In this document: positions 16,370 through 27,600 of the stretch, piece after piece
How the letters are laid out: the number at the start of each line of letters is the position of its first letter
How positions within the stretch are numbered: position 1 is the stretch's first letter
Assembly: GCA_965204235.1 (NCBI GenBank)
Contig: OZ241979.1
Location: 3,782,001 to 3,846,000, forward strand
Source of the DNA: JAJDTQ01 sp965204235
GTDB lineage: Bacteria > Desulfobacterota > Binatia > UBA9968 > JAJDTQ01
DNA length: 64,000 nucleotides
Reading direction: 5' to 3'
Notes under the pieces: generated by a model
The model's database searches: none
What the model was told of the DNA's origin: nothing
What the model saw: only the letters and a program-made list of their open reading frames with translations
Translations under genes and position numbers: made by a program

Positions 16370-17125
16370 ATGGAGTACACACGGCGAGAGCTCATGGTCA
16401 TTGCCGCGGCGCGCGAGATCCGCGACGGAGAGCGCGTCTTCGTGGGCATGCGGTTGCCGCTCCTGGGGTTCGCGGTGGCCAAGGAGCTCCACGCGCCCAA
16501 CGCCATCGGCATCTTCGAGAGCGGCGTGGTGCGGGACTGGCCGGCGCTGGAGCCGATCTTCACCATGAGCGATCCTCCCAACGTCGCGGGCGCGCTCTTC
16601 TGCGGCGGCCTGATCGAGGTCATGAGCCTGCTCCAGAGCGGCCGGGTGGAGATGGGGTTCATCGGCGGCGCCGAGGTCGATCGTTACGGCAACCTCAACA
16701 CCCACTGGGTGGGGGACCACGAGCGGCGGGTGCGGCTTCCGGGCAGCGGCGGGGCCGCGGACATCGCCACCCTGGCCGGTCGCTGCGTCATCATCATGCA
16801 CCACGAACGGCGGCGGTTCGTGCCCCGGGTCCGGTACGTCACCTCCCCGGGCTACGGCGACGGCCGCGGCTGGCGCGAGGGGCGGGGCCTGGCCGGAGGC
16901 GGGCCGAGCCGCGCCATCACCAGTCTCGGCATCTTCTCCTTCGACCCCGACACCCGGGAGATGCAGGTGGAGTCCTGCCATCCCGGGGTGACCCTGGAGG
17001 AGGTCCGGGGACAGACGGACTGGCCGCTGAAGGCGTCCCCGGACCTCACCCGGACCGCGGAACCGTCCCGGGACGAGCTCCGGGCCGTGAGGAAGCATGA
17101 CCCCGACGGGGTGTGGACGTCGTAG
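16370..17125 (+). CDS. CoA-transferase family I, subunit B (catalytic)
   Basis: A 251-residue beta subunit. Glu50 in GIFESGVVRD fits the catalytic glutamate of glutaconate CoA-transferase B (Glu54 in the Acidaminococcus enzyme), which forms the CoA thioester intermediate. Other family blocks are GFIGGAEVDRYGNLNTHWVG and ITSLGIFSFD. The ATG at 16370 (MEYTRRELMVI) is chosen as the only start that avoids the repeat-derived sequence upstream. It works with the subunit A encoded before it. The mrp operon begins 25 bases after its stop, with no terminator seen, so part of mrp transcription may come from here. Confidence 0.85.
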   Translation: MEYTRRELMVIAAAREIRDGERVFVGMRLPLLGFAVAKELHAPNAIGIFESGVVRDWPALEPIFTMSDPPNVAGALFCGGLIEVMSLLQSGRVEMGFIGGAEVDRYGNLNTHWVGDHERRVRLPGSGGAADIATLAGRCVIIMHHERRRFVPRVRYVTSPGYGDGRGWREGRGLAGGGPSRAITSLGIFSFDPDTREMQVESCHPGVTLEEVRGQTDWPLKASPDLTRTAEPSRDELRAVRKHDPDGVWTS

Positions 17126-17149
17126 CCCCCTTCGCCGCGGACAGTCCCC

Positions 17150-19434
<2,285 letters not shown>

Positions 19435-19438
<4 letters not shown>

Positions 19439-19857
19439 ACTCGCTGATCCTCAGGACCGCGAGCCGGTTCCTCCTGATCCTGCTGTTCCAGTTCTCGGTC
19501 TTCCTGCTGCTCCGCGGGCACAACGACCCCGGAGGCGGGTTCGTCGGCGGCCTGGTGCTGGCCGCGGCCCTGACCCTCTACGCCATCGCCTACGATGTGC
19601 GCTCCATGCGCCGGTTCCTGCCCTGCCGCGCCCAGACCATCATCGCCTGGGGGCTCCTGGCCGCGGCCCTGAGCGGCGTGTGGTCCCTGTTCCGTGGACA
19701 GCCGTTCATGACCGGCCAGTGGGCGCACGTGTACGTCCTCGGCCTCGACCTCCACCTGGGCACGCCGCTGCTCTTCGACATCGGCGTCTATCTGGTGGTG
19801 GTGGGGGTGGTGGTCCTCGTCATCGTCAGCCTGGCGGAGGAAGCGGAGGAAGAGTAG
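19435..19857 (+). CDS. mrpB: Mrp antiporter subunit B
   Basis: A 140-residue membrane protein with about four segments and the MnhB hallmark RGHNDPGGGFVGGL. It uses a TTG start overlapping the mrpA stop (TTGA), with a G-rich ribosome site (GGGGAGGGGAGGGGG) just upstream, so it is translated by coupling. Confidence 0.93.
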
Positions 19858-20204
19858 TGGAAGCCCTGCTCGCGGTCGTCATCGGCGGACTCTACGCCTC
19901 CGGCATCTACATGCTCATGCGCCGGAGCATCGTGAAGCTGATCATCGGGCTCGGGTTGCTGGCCCACGGCGCGAGCCTGCTGGTGTTCACCGCCGCGGGC
20001 CTCACCCGCGCGGTCCCCCCGGTGATACCCCAGGGGGCCATGACCCTCACCGAGGCGGCGGCGGACCCGCTGCCCCAGGCGTTGATCCTCACCGCCATCG
20101 TCATCAGCTTCGGCGTGCAGGCGTTCGCCATGGTGCTGGCCTACCGTGCTTACCAGACCGTGGGCACCGACGACCTGGACGACATGAAGGCGACGGACAC
20201 GTGA
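19857..20204 (+). CDS. mrpC: Mrp antiporter subunit C (NuoK-like)
   Basis: A 115-residue, three-segment protein homologous to NuoK. The block DPLPQALILTAIVISFGVQA is the family signature. It starts with GTG sharing one base with the mrpB stop (TAGTG). Confidence 0.94.
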   Translation: MEALLAVVIGGLYASGIYMLMRRSIVKLIIGLGLLAHGASLLVFTAAGLTRAVPPVIPQGAMTLTEAAADPLPQALILTAIVISFGVQAFAMVLAYRAYQTVGTDDLDDMKATDT

Positions 20205-21696
20205 ACTCGCTCATCGCCCTGCCCATCCTGATCCCCCTGCTGGTGGGGGCGAGCTGCGTGGCGGCGTGGCGCTACGCCGCGGCCCAGCGGATACTCACGC
20301 TGGCCGGCAGCATCGCCTATTTCGCGGTCGCCATGGTGCTCCTGGGCCGGGTGGCCGAGGAGGGGATACAGGCGGTGCAGAAAGGCGACTGGGCCGCGCC
20401 GTTCGGCATCACCCTGGTGGCCGACACGTTCAGCGCCGTCATGATCGCCGCCACCGGCGTGGTGGCGCCGGTGATCGTCGTCTATTCCCTGGCGACCATG
20501 GACCGGGGCCGCGAGGCTTACGGCTACTATCCGCTGCTCAACATCCTGCTCATGGGCGTTTCCGGCGCCTTCCTCACGGGCGACATCTTCAACCTCTTCG
20601 TCTGGTTCGAAGTGCTGTTGATCTCGTCGTTCGTGCTGCTCGCGCTGGGCGGCGAGCGCGCGCAACTGGAGGGCGCCATCAAGTACGTCACCCTCAACCT
20701 GGTGGCGTCGGCGTTCTTCCTGGCCGCGGTGGGCGTCCTCTACGCCATGGCCGGGTCCCTCAACATGGCGGACCTGTCCCAGCGTCTCGCGAGCGCGGGT
20801 CATCCCGGCGTGGTGACCACGCTGGCGGTCCTGTTCCTGGTGGCCTTCGGCATCAAGGGGGCCATCTTCCCGTTGTTCTTCTGGCTCCCCGCGTCCTACC
20901 ACACGCCGCCGGTGGCGGTCTCGGCCATGTTCGGCGGGCTGTTGACCAAGGTCGGCGTGTACGCCCTGATCCGGGTCTTCACCCTGCTGTTCCTCAACGA
21001 CGTGGACTATACCCACACCCTGATCCTGGCCGCCGGCGGCGTCACCATGGTGACGGGAGTGCTGGGCGCGGTGGCCCAGTACGAGTTCCGCCGGCTGCTC
21101 TCCTTCCACATCGTGAGCCAGATCGGCTACATGGTCATGGGGCTCGGGTTCTTCACCCCCCTGGCCCTGGCCGGCGCCGTGTTCTTCATCGTGCACAACA
21201 TCTTCGTCAAGACCAACCTCTTCCTGGTCAGCGGAGTCTCGTACCGCCTGCACGGCACCTATGACCTGAAGAAGCTGGGGGGCCTGTACCGGGCCCATCC
21301 CTGGCTCTCCCTGCTGTTCGCGGTGTCCGCCTTCTCCCTCGCGGGCGTGCCGCCGCTCTCCGGCTTCTTCGGCAAGCTCGTGCTGGTCAAGGCGGGGCTC
21401 GGCATCGACCAGTTCGTGCTGGTGGGGGCGGCCCTGGGGGTGAGCCTGCTGACGCTCTTCTCCATGACCAAGATCTGGGCGGAGGCGTTCTGGAAACCGC
21501 TGCCCGCGGACACCCCGGCGGACCCGCCGGGCGGCGGCGCGGCCCTCCTGTTCGGCCCCATCGTGACCCTGGCGGTGCTGGCGGTGGCGCTGGGGGCGGC
21601 CGCGGGGCCGTTCTTCGACCTGGCCCTTCAGGCGGGCCACCAGTTGATGGACCCGGAGGGGTACGTCCGGGCGGTGCTGCGGGCGAGGGGAGGACC

Positions 21697-21700
<4 letters not shown>
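20201..21700 (+). CDS. mrpD: Mrp antiporter subunit D (NuoN/NuoL-like)
   Basis: A 499-residue antiporter-like subunit with about 14 segments. Proton-channel residues appear in FVWFEVLLISSF (Glu), GIKGAIFPLFFWLP (Lys) and the region GGLLTKVGVYAL (Lys). It starts with GTG, overlapping the mrpC stop by four bases (GTGA). It pairs with MrpA to make the ion path. Confidence 0.95.
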
Positions 21701-22166
<466 letters not shown>

Positions 22167-22170
<4 letters not shown>

Positions 22171-22436
22171 CCAACCTCGCTTTCGTTCTGCTCGCTGTCC
22201 TCAGCCTCGGCATCGTGCTGGCCTTCATCCGCCTGCTCCGCGGCCCCAACATACCGGACCGGCTGGTGGCCCTGGACCTGTTGACCACCGTCGGCGTGGG
22301 CATCGCCGCCCTCTACGCGGTGGCGTTCGACCAGCGGGTCTATCTGGACGTGGCCATCGTGCTCGCCCTGGTGGCGTTCCTGGGCACGGTGACCTTCGCC
22401 CGGTACATCGAGAAATGGGCCCACCATGGTGACTGA
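22167..22436 (+). CDS. mrpF: Mrp antiporter subunit F
   Basis: An 89-residue, three-segment protein with the MnhF block RGPNIPDRLVALDLL. The ATG overlaps the mrpE stop (ATGA). Confidence 0.93.
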
Positions 22437-22773
22437 CATCGTTTGCGGCGCCTTCATGATCGTCGGCACGGCCTTCATGTTCCTGGGGTGCCTGGGCATC
22501 CTCCGCATGCCGGACCTGCTGACCCGCATGCAGACCGCCACCAAGCCCCCCACGCTGGGGGTCTTCTGCCTGATGGTGTCGGTGGCGCTCCACTTTCCCG
22601 ACCTGGGCGTCACCGTCCGGGTGCTGGCCATCACGGCGTTCGTCTTCCTCACCGCGCCGGTGTCGGCGCACATGATCGGCCGGGCCGGGTACCAGGTGGG
22701 CGTGAAGTTCTGGCGGGGCACGGTCATCGACGAGTTGAAGGACAAGTACCGGGGCTCGTCCATCGACTCGTGA
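22426..22773 (+). CDS. mrpG: Mrp antiporter subunit G
   Basis: A 115-residue, three-segment protein with the MnhG blocks LGILRMPDLLTRMQTATKP and FVFLTAPVSAHMIGRAGY. It overlaps mrpF by 11 bases and ends the operon; a palindromic repeat 20-140 bases downstream could fold in the 3' end of the transcript. Confidence 0.93.
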   Translation: MVTDIVCGAFMIVGTAFMFLGCLGILRMPDLLTRMQTATKPPTLGVFCLMVSVALHFPDLGVTVRVLAITAFVFLTAPVSAHMIGRAGYQVGVKFWRGTVIDELKDKYRGSSIDS

Positions 22774-22795
22774 AGGGGCGGGACGACCGTCTTGC

Positions 22796-22915
22796 GGAAA
22801 CTCGGAACGATTACCCCGTTCGTCCTGAGCGTAGCGAAGCGAATTCGAAGGACGCGCTTGGGACGCGCTTTCCCATGGGAAGATGCGCCTCAAGCCGGAA
22901 TCGATCAGAGGTTCC
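22796..22915. repeat. Dispersed palindromic repeat, copy 5 (longest unit)
   Basis: Core at 22822-22853 with one change (GAATTCGAAGG for GAAGTCGAAGG). The unit runs from GGAAACTCGGAACGATTACC to CGATCAGAGGTTCC, about 120 bases, and contains a small internal duplication of GGACGCGCTT. It separates the end of mrpG from the end of the convergent exchanger gene. Confidence 0.85.
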
Positions 22916-22921
22916 TTGCGC

Positions 22922-23860
22922 CTATCCGGTGAGCGGTCCGTACTCCACGTAGATATAGACGGCGTAGGCGGTCAGGCAGAGGACGCCCGTGAGGCGTCCC
23001 AGCCGCCCGCGGAACATCAGCCACGAGACCAGCACGACCGTCACCGCCGCCATCGTCCCGAGGGCGAGGTCGCGAAGGTGCGCCGGGACGTCGAGGGGAT
23101 GGACGGCTGCCACCAGGCCGCCGATGCCCAGCAGGTTGACGATGTTGGCGCCGAGCACGTTGCCTACCGCCACCTCGGGATGGCGGCGGTAGGCGGAGAC
23201 GACTGCGGTGGCGAGCTCCGGCAGCGAGGTGCCGACGGCGACGACCGTCAAGCCGATGACCGCCTCCGACACGCCGAGCAGGCGCGCAAGGCCGATGGCG
23301 CCCTCGACCAGCAGGTGGGAGCCTGCGATGACGCCGCCGAGGCCGATGGCGAGCTTGCCGACCACCATCCAGGGCCGCTGGCCCGGCGCCTGATCTTCCC
23401 CTCGATCCTGGGGGTCGCCGTAGCGGGATCGCAGGTAGGAGGCCGCGGTGAACGAGACCAGACAGGCCAGCAGCAGCACGCCGTCGAAGCGGCTCAGGCT
23501 GCCGACCATCGCCAGGACGAAGAACAGCGCGGTGACGCCGATGGCCGTGCCGCCCTCGAATCGGACCACGCGCGGCTCCACGGCCATGGGACAGACGCAT
23601 GCGGCCGCCCCGAGGATCAGGAGCAGGTTGCAGAGGTTGCTGCCGACGATGTTCCCGATGGCGATGCCGGGTGCGCCACGGACGGCCGCCTCCAGGCTGA
23701 CCACCAACTCGGGCATGGTGGTGCACCAGGTGACCACGGTGAGCCCGATGAGCAAGGTCGAGACCCCAAGGCGTGAGGCAAGCTGCACCGCGCCGCGCAA
23801 CACGAACTCGGCTCCGGCCAGGAGGAGCACGGTACCGACGACCAGTTGCAGGTAGATCAT
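22922..23860 (-). CDS. CaCA-family (YrbG-like) calcium/sodium exchanger
   Basis: A 312-residue membrane protein with two inverted halves of about five segments. The alpha-repeats are GIAIGNIVGSNLCNLLLILG with its PELVVS helix, and GTSLPELATAVVSA with VAVGNVLGANIVNLLGIGG. The first repeat is unusual: the normal GTSAPEL is TWCTTMPEL, while the second is standard, so ion selectivity may differ. Family members exchange Ca2+ or other cations for Na+ or H+. The ATG at 23860 begins directly with the first segment (MIYLQLVVGTVLLL); an upstream ATG would add an implausible basic lead. It converges with mrpG, another sodium-linked transporter. Confidence 0.85.
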   Translation of the reverse strand: MIYLQLVVGTVLLLAGAEFVLRGAVQLASRLGVSTLLIGLTVVTWCTTMPELVVSLEAAVRGAPGIAIGNIVGSNLCNLLLILGAAACVCPMAVEPRVVRFEGGTAIGVTALFFVLAMVGSLSRFDGVLLLACLVSFTAASYLRSRYGDPQDRGEDQAPGQRPWMVVGKLAIGLGGVIAGSHLLVEGAIGLARLLGVSEAVIGLTVVAVGTSLPELATAVVSAYRRHPEVAVGNVLGANIVNLLGIGGLVAAVHPLDVPAHLRDLALGTMAAVTVVLVSWLMFRGRLGRLTGVLCLTAYAVYIYVEYGPLTG

Positions 23861-24193
23861 GGGAGTCCCGGGCGCGAGCCGCGTCCCGGTCGGGCCTCGG
23901 CGTGCATGCGTGTTCCAGGAATCGCCCGCCGGGATTCTTCCCGGCCGCAGGGTCCTCGAAGGACCCCGGGGACGATGGTCGATGTCGGCCGCGTGATGGG
24001 CGCCATGTGGGTGCGTCTTTCCGTCTGTGGTCTGGTGGATCGGGAGCCGCCCGGAGGCTCTTTCCATAGTACCATCCCCGCCGTCAGTCAATCGCCTCGA
24101 GGGAGGCGGGTCTCGGAAGGGCGTTCAGGCGCGGTCGCCCCCGGCGTGCGAACCGTTGGAGGATCCGCGTCCCGATCTGGTAGAAGGGACCCC
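23861..24193. other. Divergent intergenic region, 333 bases
   Basis: Lies between the exchanger gene (minus) and the LLM flavin gene (plus), so it must contain both promoters. I see no convincing -35/-10 pair, no tRNA and no hairpin followed by T residues. Frames crossing it have no recognisable protein content. Confidence 0.5.
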
Positions 24194-25114
24194 ATGGCGG
24201 TCGGCATCGGCATCGGATTTGGCGGGTGGCCCTTCGGCAGGAGCGGCCCCGAAGCATTCTGGCGCGCCATCGACTTGGCGGAGTCCCTGGACATCGACTC
24301 GCTGTGGCTGAGCGACCGGGTGGTCTCCGCTTTGCCGAGCCTGGATCCGGTGGTGGCCCTGTCCTGGGTGGCCGCCCGCACCCGGAAGATGAAGTTCGGC
24401 ACCAGCGTGCTGGCGCTCCCGCTGAGGAACCCCACGGTGCTGGCCAAGGAGTTGGCCACCCTGGACTTCCTGTCAGGCGGACGCCTGCTGCTGGCCGTGG
24501 GCCTGGGGCGCGACGAGGAGGCCGAGCCGCGAGCCTGCGGCATTGCCCGTTCGGAACGGGCGGGGCGCACGGAGGAAGCCGTCCACCTGCTTCGCGCGTT
24601 GTGGTCCGGCAACGAGGTGAGTTTTCAGGGGCGGTTCTACCAACTCGACAAGGTAACGATCCAACCCAGGCCGGCCCAGGCCGTTCCTCCCATCTGGGTC
24701 GGTGGACGCAGCGGGGCCGCGTTTCGACGGACCGCGCGCCTTGCGGACGGTTGGTTGGGCTCGCAGATGACCCCCGAGGAAGTGAAGTCCGCCATCGGCC
24801 GGATCCGGCGGTACGCAGGTGAATGCGGCCGCCGCATCGACGCAGACCACTTCGGAGTGCTGTTCAACTTCTGTTTCGCCGGGGATCCGGCATCGGGGGC
24901 CAGACTCGCCAAGCCCTACGCGCTTCGGAACCGTCCGGAGGCGGACTTCGTCCAGTCGTCGGCGCTCGGAAGCGCCGACGACATCACCGCCATGGTCCAG
25001 CGCTATATCGATGCGGGTGCGTCGAAGTTCGTCGCCCGCCCGGCCTGTCCGCCCGAGGCCGTCCACGAGCAGATCGAAAGGTTGGGCACGGAGGTGATTC
25101 CGCGATGCGCATGA
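24194..25114 (+). CDS. LLM-class F420- or FMN-dependent oxidoreductase (luciferase-like monooxygenase fold)
   Basis: A 306-residue TIM-barrel enzyme of the bacterial luciferase family. Supporting blocks are GTSVLALPLRNPTVLAKELA (strand 3-4), LDFLSGGRLLLAVGLGRDEE, and PPIWVGGRSGAAFRRTARLADGW. Cofactor (F420 or FMN) and substrate cannot be decided from these. The ATG at 24194 has AGAAGGGA 5 bases upstream. The gene stands alone; downstream is a coiled-coil gene on the other strand. Confidence 0.85.
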   Translation: MAVGIGIGFGGWPFGRSGPEAFWRAIDLAESLDIDSLWLSDRVVSALPSLDPVVALSWVAARTRKMKFGTSVLALPLRNPTVLAKELATLDFLSGGRLLLAVGLGRDEEAEPRACGIARSERAGRTEEAVHLLRALWSGNEVSFQGRFYQLDKVTIQPRPAQAVPPIWVGGRSGAAFRRTARLADGWLGSQMTPEEVKSAIGRIRRYAGECGRRIDADHFGVLFNFCFAGDPASGARLAKPYALRNRPEADFVQSSALGSADDITAMVQRYIDAGASKFVARPACPPEAVHEQIERLGTEVIPRCA

Positions 25115-25201
25115 CTCGTGCGCCGCGGCCGGCGCCCGATCCGCGGTTGGATTGCGTTTCGGTCCGAAAATCTTCGGTGACGACCGGGTGGGAGGGGCAT
25201 C

Positions 25202-25783
25202 CTACAACAGCTTCACCAACGCGACGATCAGGCCGCCCTGGGCGATCATGGCGCCGAACATCCACTTCAACAGGTCGGCCTTGACGGATTCGATGTCGGC
25301 TTTGGTCTCCTGGCGCAGGGAATCGATGCTGGCTTTGGTTTCCTGGCGCAGGGAATCGATGCTGGCTTTGGTTTCCTGGCGCAAGGAATCGATTCCAGCC
25401 TTGGTTTCCTGGCGCAAGGAATCGATTCCAGCCTTGGTTTCCTGGCGCAGGGCTTCGATTTCGGCCTTGATTTCCTGGCGCAGGGATACGATGCTGGCCT
25501 TGGTCTCCTGGCGCAGAGATGCGTTATCGGCCTTGGTTTCCTGGCGCAGGGCTTCGATTTCGGCCTTGGTTTCTTGGCGAAGAGAATCGATTCCAGCCTT
25601 GGTTTCCTGGCGCAGGGCTTCGATTTCGGCCTTGACAGATTCGATGTCGGCCTTGGTCGCCAAGTTGCTGTTGAGGAGGTTGACCTGCTCACTGGCCAGG
25701 GCCTCGGCCTGTTGCTCGGTGAAGCCGCTGGCGGTCAGGTGCTTGACGAACCTGTGGGTGTCGAATGCGATGGCTTCGCTCAC
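25202..25783 (-). CDS. Coiled-coil membrane-anchored protein, DUF1640/CCDC90-like, with ten 11-residue repeats
   Basis: A 193-residue protein with the DUF1640 layout. Residues 1-40 (SEAIAFDTHRFVKHLTASGF, then EQQAEALASEQ) match the head domain of the mitochondrial calcium-uniporter-regulator/CCDC90 group. Residues 54-163 are ten near-identical 11-residue units of the type IDSLRQETKAG, a hendecad expected to form a long straight coiled coil. Residues 172-190 (LKWMFGAMIAQGGLIVALV) form a C-terminal membrane anchor. The start is a GTG at 25783, chosen because homologues begin there; it lies 41 bases after the sthA stop. Bacterial members have no settled function. The number of repeats is likely to vary between strains. 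Confidence 0.75.
   Translation of the reverse strand: MSEAIAFDTHRFVKHLTASGFTEQQAEALASEQVNLLNSNLATKADIESVKAEIEALRQETKAGIDSLRQETKAEIEALRQETKADNASLRQETKASIVSLRQEIKAEIEALRQETKAGIDSLRQETKAGIDSLRQETKASIDSLRQETKASIDSLRQETKADIESVKADLLKWMFGAMIAQGGLIVALVKLL
25295..25624. repeat. 33-bp in-frame tandem repeat, ten units
   Basis: Ten consecutive 33-bp units of the form GAATCGATGCTGGCTTTGGT..., inside the coiled-coil gene. Neighbouring units around 25311-25440 are almost identical at DNA level, while outer ones have diverged, showing recent expansion in one part. Because the period is a multiple of three, changes in copy number keep the frame. Confidence 0.9.
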
Positions 25784-25824
25784 GAGGAAAATTGTAATGG
25801 GTCGCCTCGCCGGATGCAATCCCT

Positions 25825-27213
25825 TCAACCCATGGTCTTGTTGAAGGCGTCGTAGGCGGCCACCTTGTAGGCTTCCGCGAAGGTCGGGTAGTTGAACACG
25901 TTGTCGCGGAAGTACTCGATGGCGCCGCCGTGGGCGATGACCGCGTGGCCGATGTGGATGATTTCGGTGGCGTCCTCGCCCACTGCGTGGACGCCGAGCA
26001 GCTTCCGGGTGTTCGGGTCGAAGAGGATCTTCAGCATGCCCGCGAGGTCGCCCACCATCTGCGCCTTGGAGACGTCGTCGTAGAGCGCCTTGCCCACTTC
26101 GTAGGGCACGCGCTCCGCGGTGAGCTGCTGCTCGGTGGGACCCACCATGGAGATCTCGGGGACCGTGTAGATGCCGTAGGGAAAGAACGCCGCGGGCTTG
26201 AGGGCCGGACCGTCGAACATGTGGGTGCTGGCCAGGCGGCCCTGTTCCATGGATGTGGAGGCCAGGGCCGGGAAGCCGATGCAGTCGCCTGCGGCGTAGA
26301 TGTGCGGCCGGACGGTCTGGAAATTCTCGTTGACCGCGATGCGGCCGCGGGCGTCGGTGTCGATGCCGACGGCCGCCAGGCCGAGCCGGTCGGCGTTGGA
26401 ACGCCGTCCCACTGTGTAGAGCAGGGCGTCGCCGGTGACTCTCTTGCCGCTCTCCAGCTCGGCCCGGACCCTGCCGTTCTCCTGCACCCGCACCCCGGTG
26501 ACGGTTTCTCCCAGGCGGAAGATGGCGCCGCGCCGGCGCATGTGGTAGCGGAGCGCCTCGATGATCTCGCGGTCTACGAAGTCCAGCATGGCGGGTCGCC
26601 GTTCGATGATGGTGACGCGCACCCCCAACGCCGACAGCATCGAGGCGTATTCCAGGCCGATGACCCCCGCGCCCACCACGATCATGCTCCGGGGGATCTC
26701 CCCTCCGTCCCCGCGTCCGAGGTCTTCGGCCAGCATGACCCTGCGTCCGTCGTAGGGGATCTCCGGGTTGCGCGCCGAGCGTGTGCCGCAGGCGATGAGT
26801 ATGTGCTCGCCCCGGACCTGCCGGCCGTCGTCGGTCTTGAGGGTGTGGGCGTCTGCGAAACGGGCCCAGCCGTCCACCAGGGTCACGCGGTTGCGCTTGA
26901 GCTGGTCCGTCACCTGGGCCTGCTCCCGCTCGACCACGGTGCGCACCCGGAACATGAGGTCCTCCGTCCCGAGGTTCGCCTTGGGTGCGTAGGCCGCGCC
27001 GTAGAACGACTTCTGCCGAAAGCCCGTGAGATAGAGCACCGCCAGCCGCAGGGTCTTGCTGGGGATGGTGCCGGCGTGCAGGCACACGCCGCCGATCATG
27101 TGGGTCTTGTCGATGACGGCCACGCGCTTGCCCATCTTGGCGGCCGCAATGGCGCCTTTCTGGCCCGCGGGTCCGCTGCCGATGACCACCAGGTCGAAGG
27201 TCTGCGGCTCCAT
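25825..27213 (-). CDS. sthA: Soluble pyridine nucleotide transhydrogenase
   Basis: A 462-residue flavoprotein of the disulfide-reductase family that moves hydride between NADPH and NAD+. The FAD motif is GSGPAGQKGAIAA (residues 12-24) and the NAD(P) motif GAGVIGLEYASML. The redox motif reads GGVCLHAGTIPSK: Cys44 is kept but the second cysteine is Thr49, the mark that separates SthA from lipoamide and mercuric reductases. The C-terminal dimer domain is complete, ending near HIGHAVIAHGGAIEYF. It starts 4 bases after the 2Fe-2S gene and shares its operon, which may tie it to the redox balance of the FAD/2Fe-2S enzyme. Confidence 0.93.
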   Translation of the reverse strand: MEPQTFDLVVIGSGPAGQKGAIAAAKMGKRVAVIDKTHMIGGVCLHAGTIPSKTLRLAVLYLTGFRQKSFYGAAYAPKANLGTEDLMFRVRTVVEREQAQVTDQLKRNRVTLVDGWARFADAHTLKTDDGRQVRGEHILIACGTRSARNPEIPYDGRRVMLAEDLGRGDGGEIPRSMIVVGAGVIGLEYASMLSALGVRVTIIERRPAMLDFVDREIIEALRYHMRRRGAIFRLGETVTGVRVQENGRVRAELESGKRVTGDALLYTVGRRSNADRLGLAAVGIDTDARGRIAVNENFQTVRPHIYAAGDCIGFPALASTSMEQGRLASTHMFDGPALKPAAFFPYGIYTVPEISMVGPTEQQLTAERVPYEVGKALYDDVSKAQMVGDLAGMLKILFDPNTRKLLGVHAVGEDATEIIHIGHAVIAHGGAIEYFRDNVFNYPTFAEAYKVAAYDAFNKTMG

Positions 27214-27217
27214 GCCT

Positions 27218-27592
27218 TCAGTCCCCCCGGGGAGACGACGCCAGTTTCTCGTCGTCGGGCACGGTGTCGGTCACGAGGTCGCGGATCAGGGGCCGTTTGG
27301 GCAGCGGCTCCACCCGGCTTCCGGCCGGCGTCAGGCGGGCGGTGCACAGGTAGGCCACTCGGCCGTCCACCAGGGCCATGCAGGTCTTGCAGGCGTTGGC
27401 GTTCACGCAGCCGTAGCGAAAGGCCAGGCTGGAGTCCACGTGGGCGCGGACCCACACCAGCGCGTCGAGCACGGACATGCCCTCTTCATAGGGCGTCCGA
27501 TACGTTTCGTAGCCGCGGTCGCCCGAAGGGCCGCCGCGCCGTACCCGGATCTCCGTCGTTGGTCCGTCGCTCCCGCGCACTGCATCCGACAT
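27218..27592 (-). CDS. Stand-alone 2Fe-2S ferredoxin-domain protein (SdhB N-domain-like)
   Basis: A 124-residue protein equal to only the N-terminal, plant-type ferredoxin domain of succinate dehydrogenase/fumarate reductase iron-sulfur subunits. Cluster ligands are Cys62, Cys68, Cys71 (GCVNANACKTC) and Cys83 (YLCTARL). The C-terminal domain that carries the 4Fe-4S and 3Fe-4S clusters is absent. The ATG at 27592 has GAGGT 5 bases upstream; it starts 8 bases after the stop of the FAD subunit gene. Probable electron acceptor of that flavoprotein. Confidence 0.75.
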   Translation of the reverse strand: MSDAVRGSDGPTTEIRVRRGGPSGDRGYETYRTPYEEGMSVLDALVWVRAHVDSSLAFRYGCVNANACKTCMALVDGRVAYLCTARLTPAGSRVEPLPKRPLIRDLVTDTVPDDEKLASSPRGD

Positions 27593-27600
27593 GTGGACCT

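Noticed and set aside
25295..25624. Regularly spaced 33-bp repeats that look like a CRISPR array
   Set aside because: No unique spacers: the units are head-to-tail, in frame, and code for a hendecad coiled coil.
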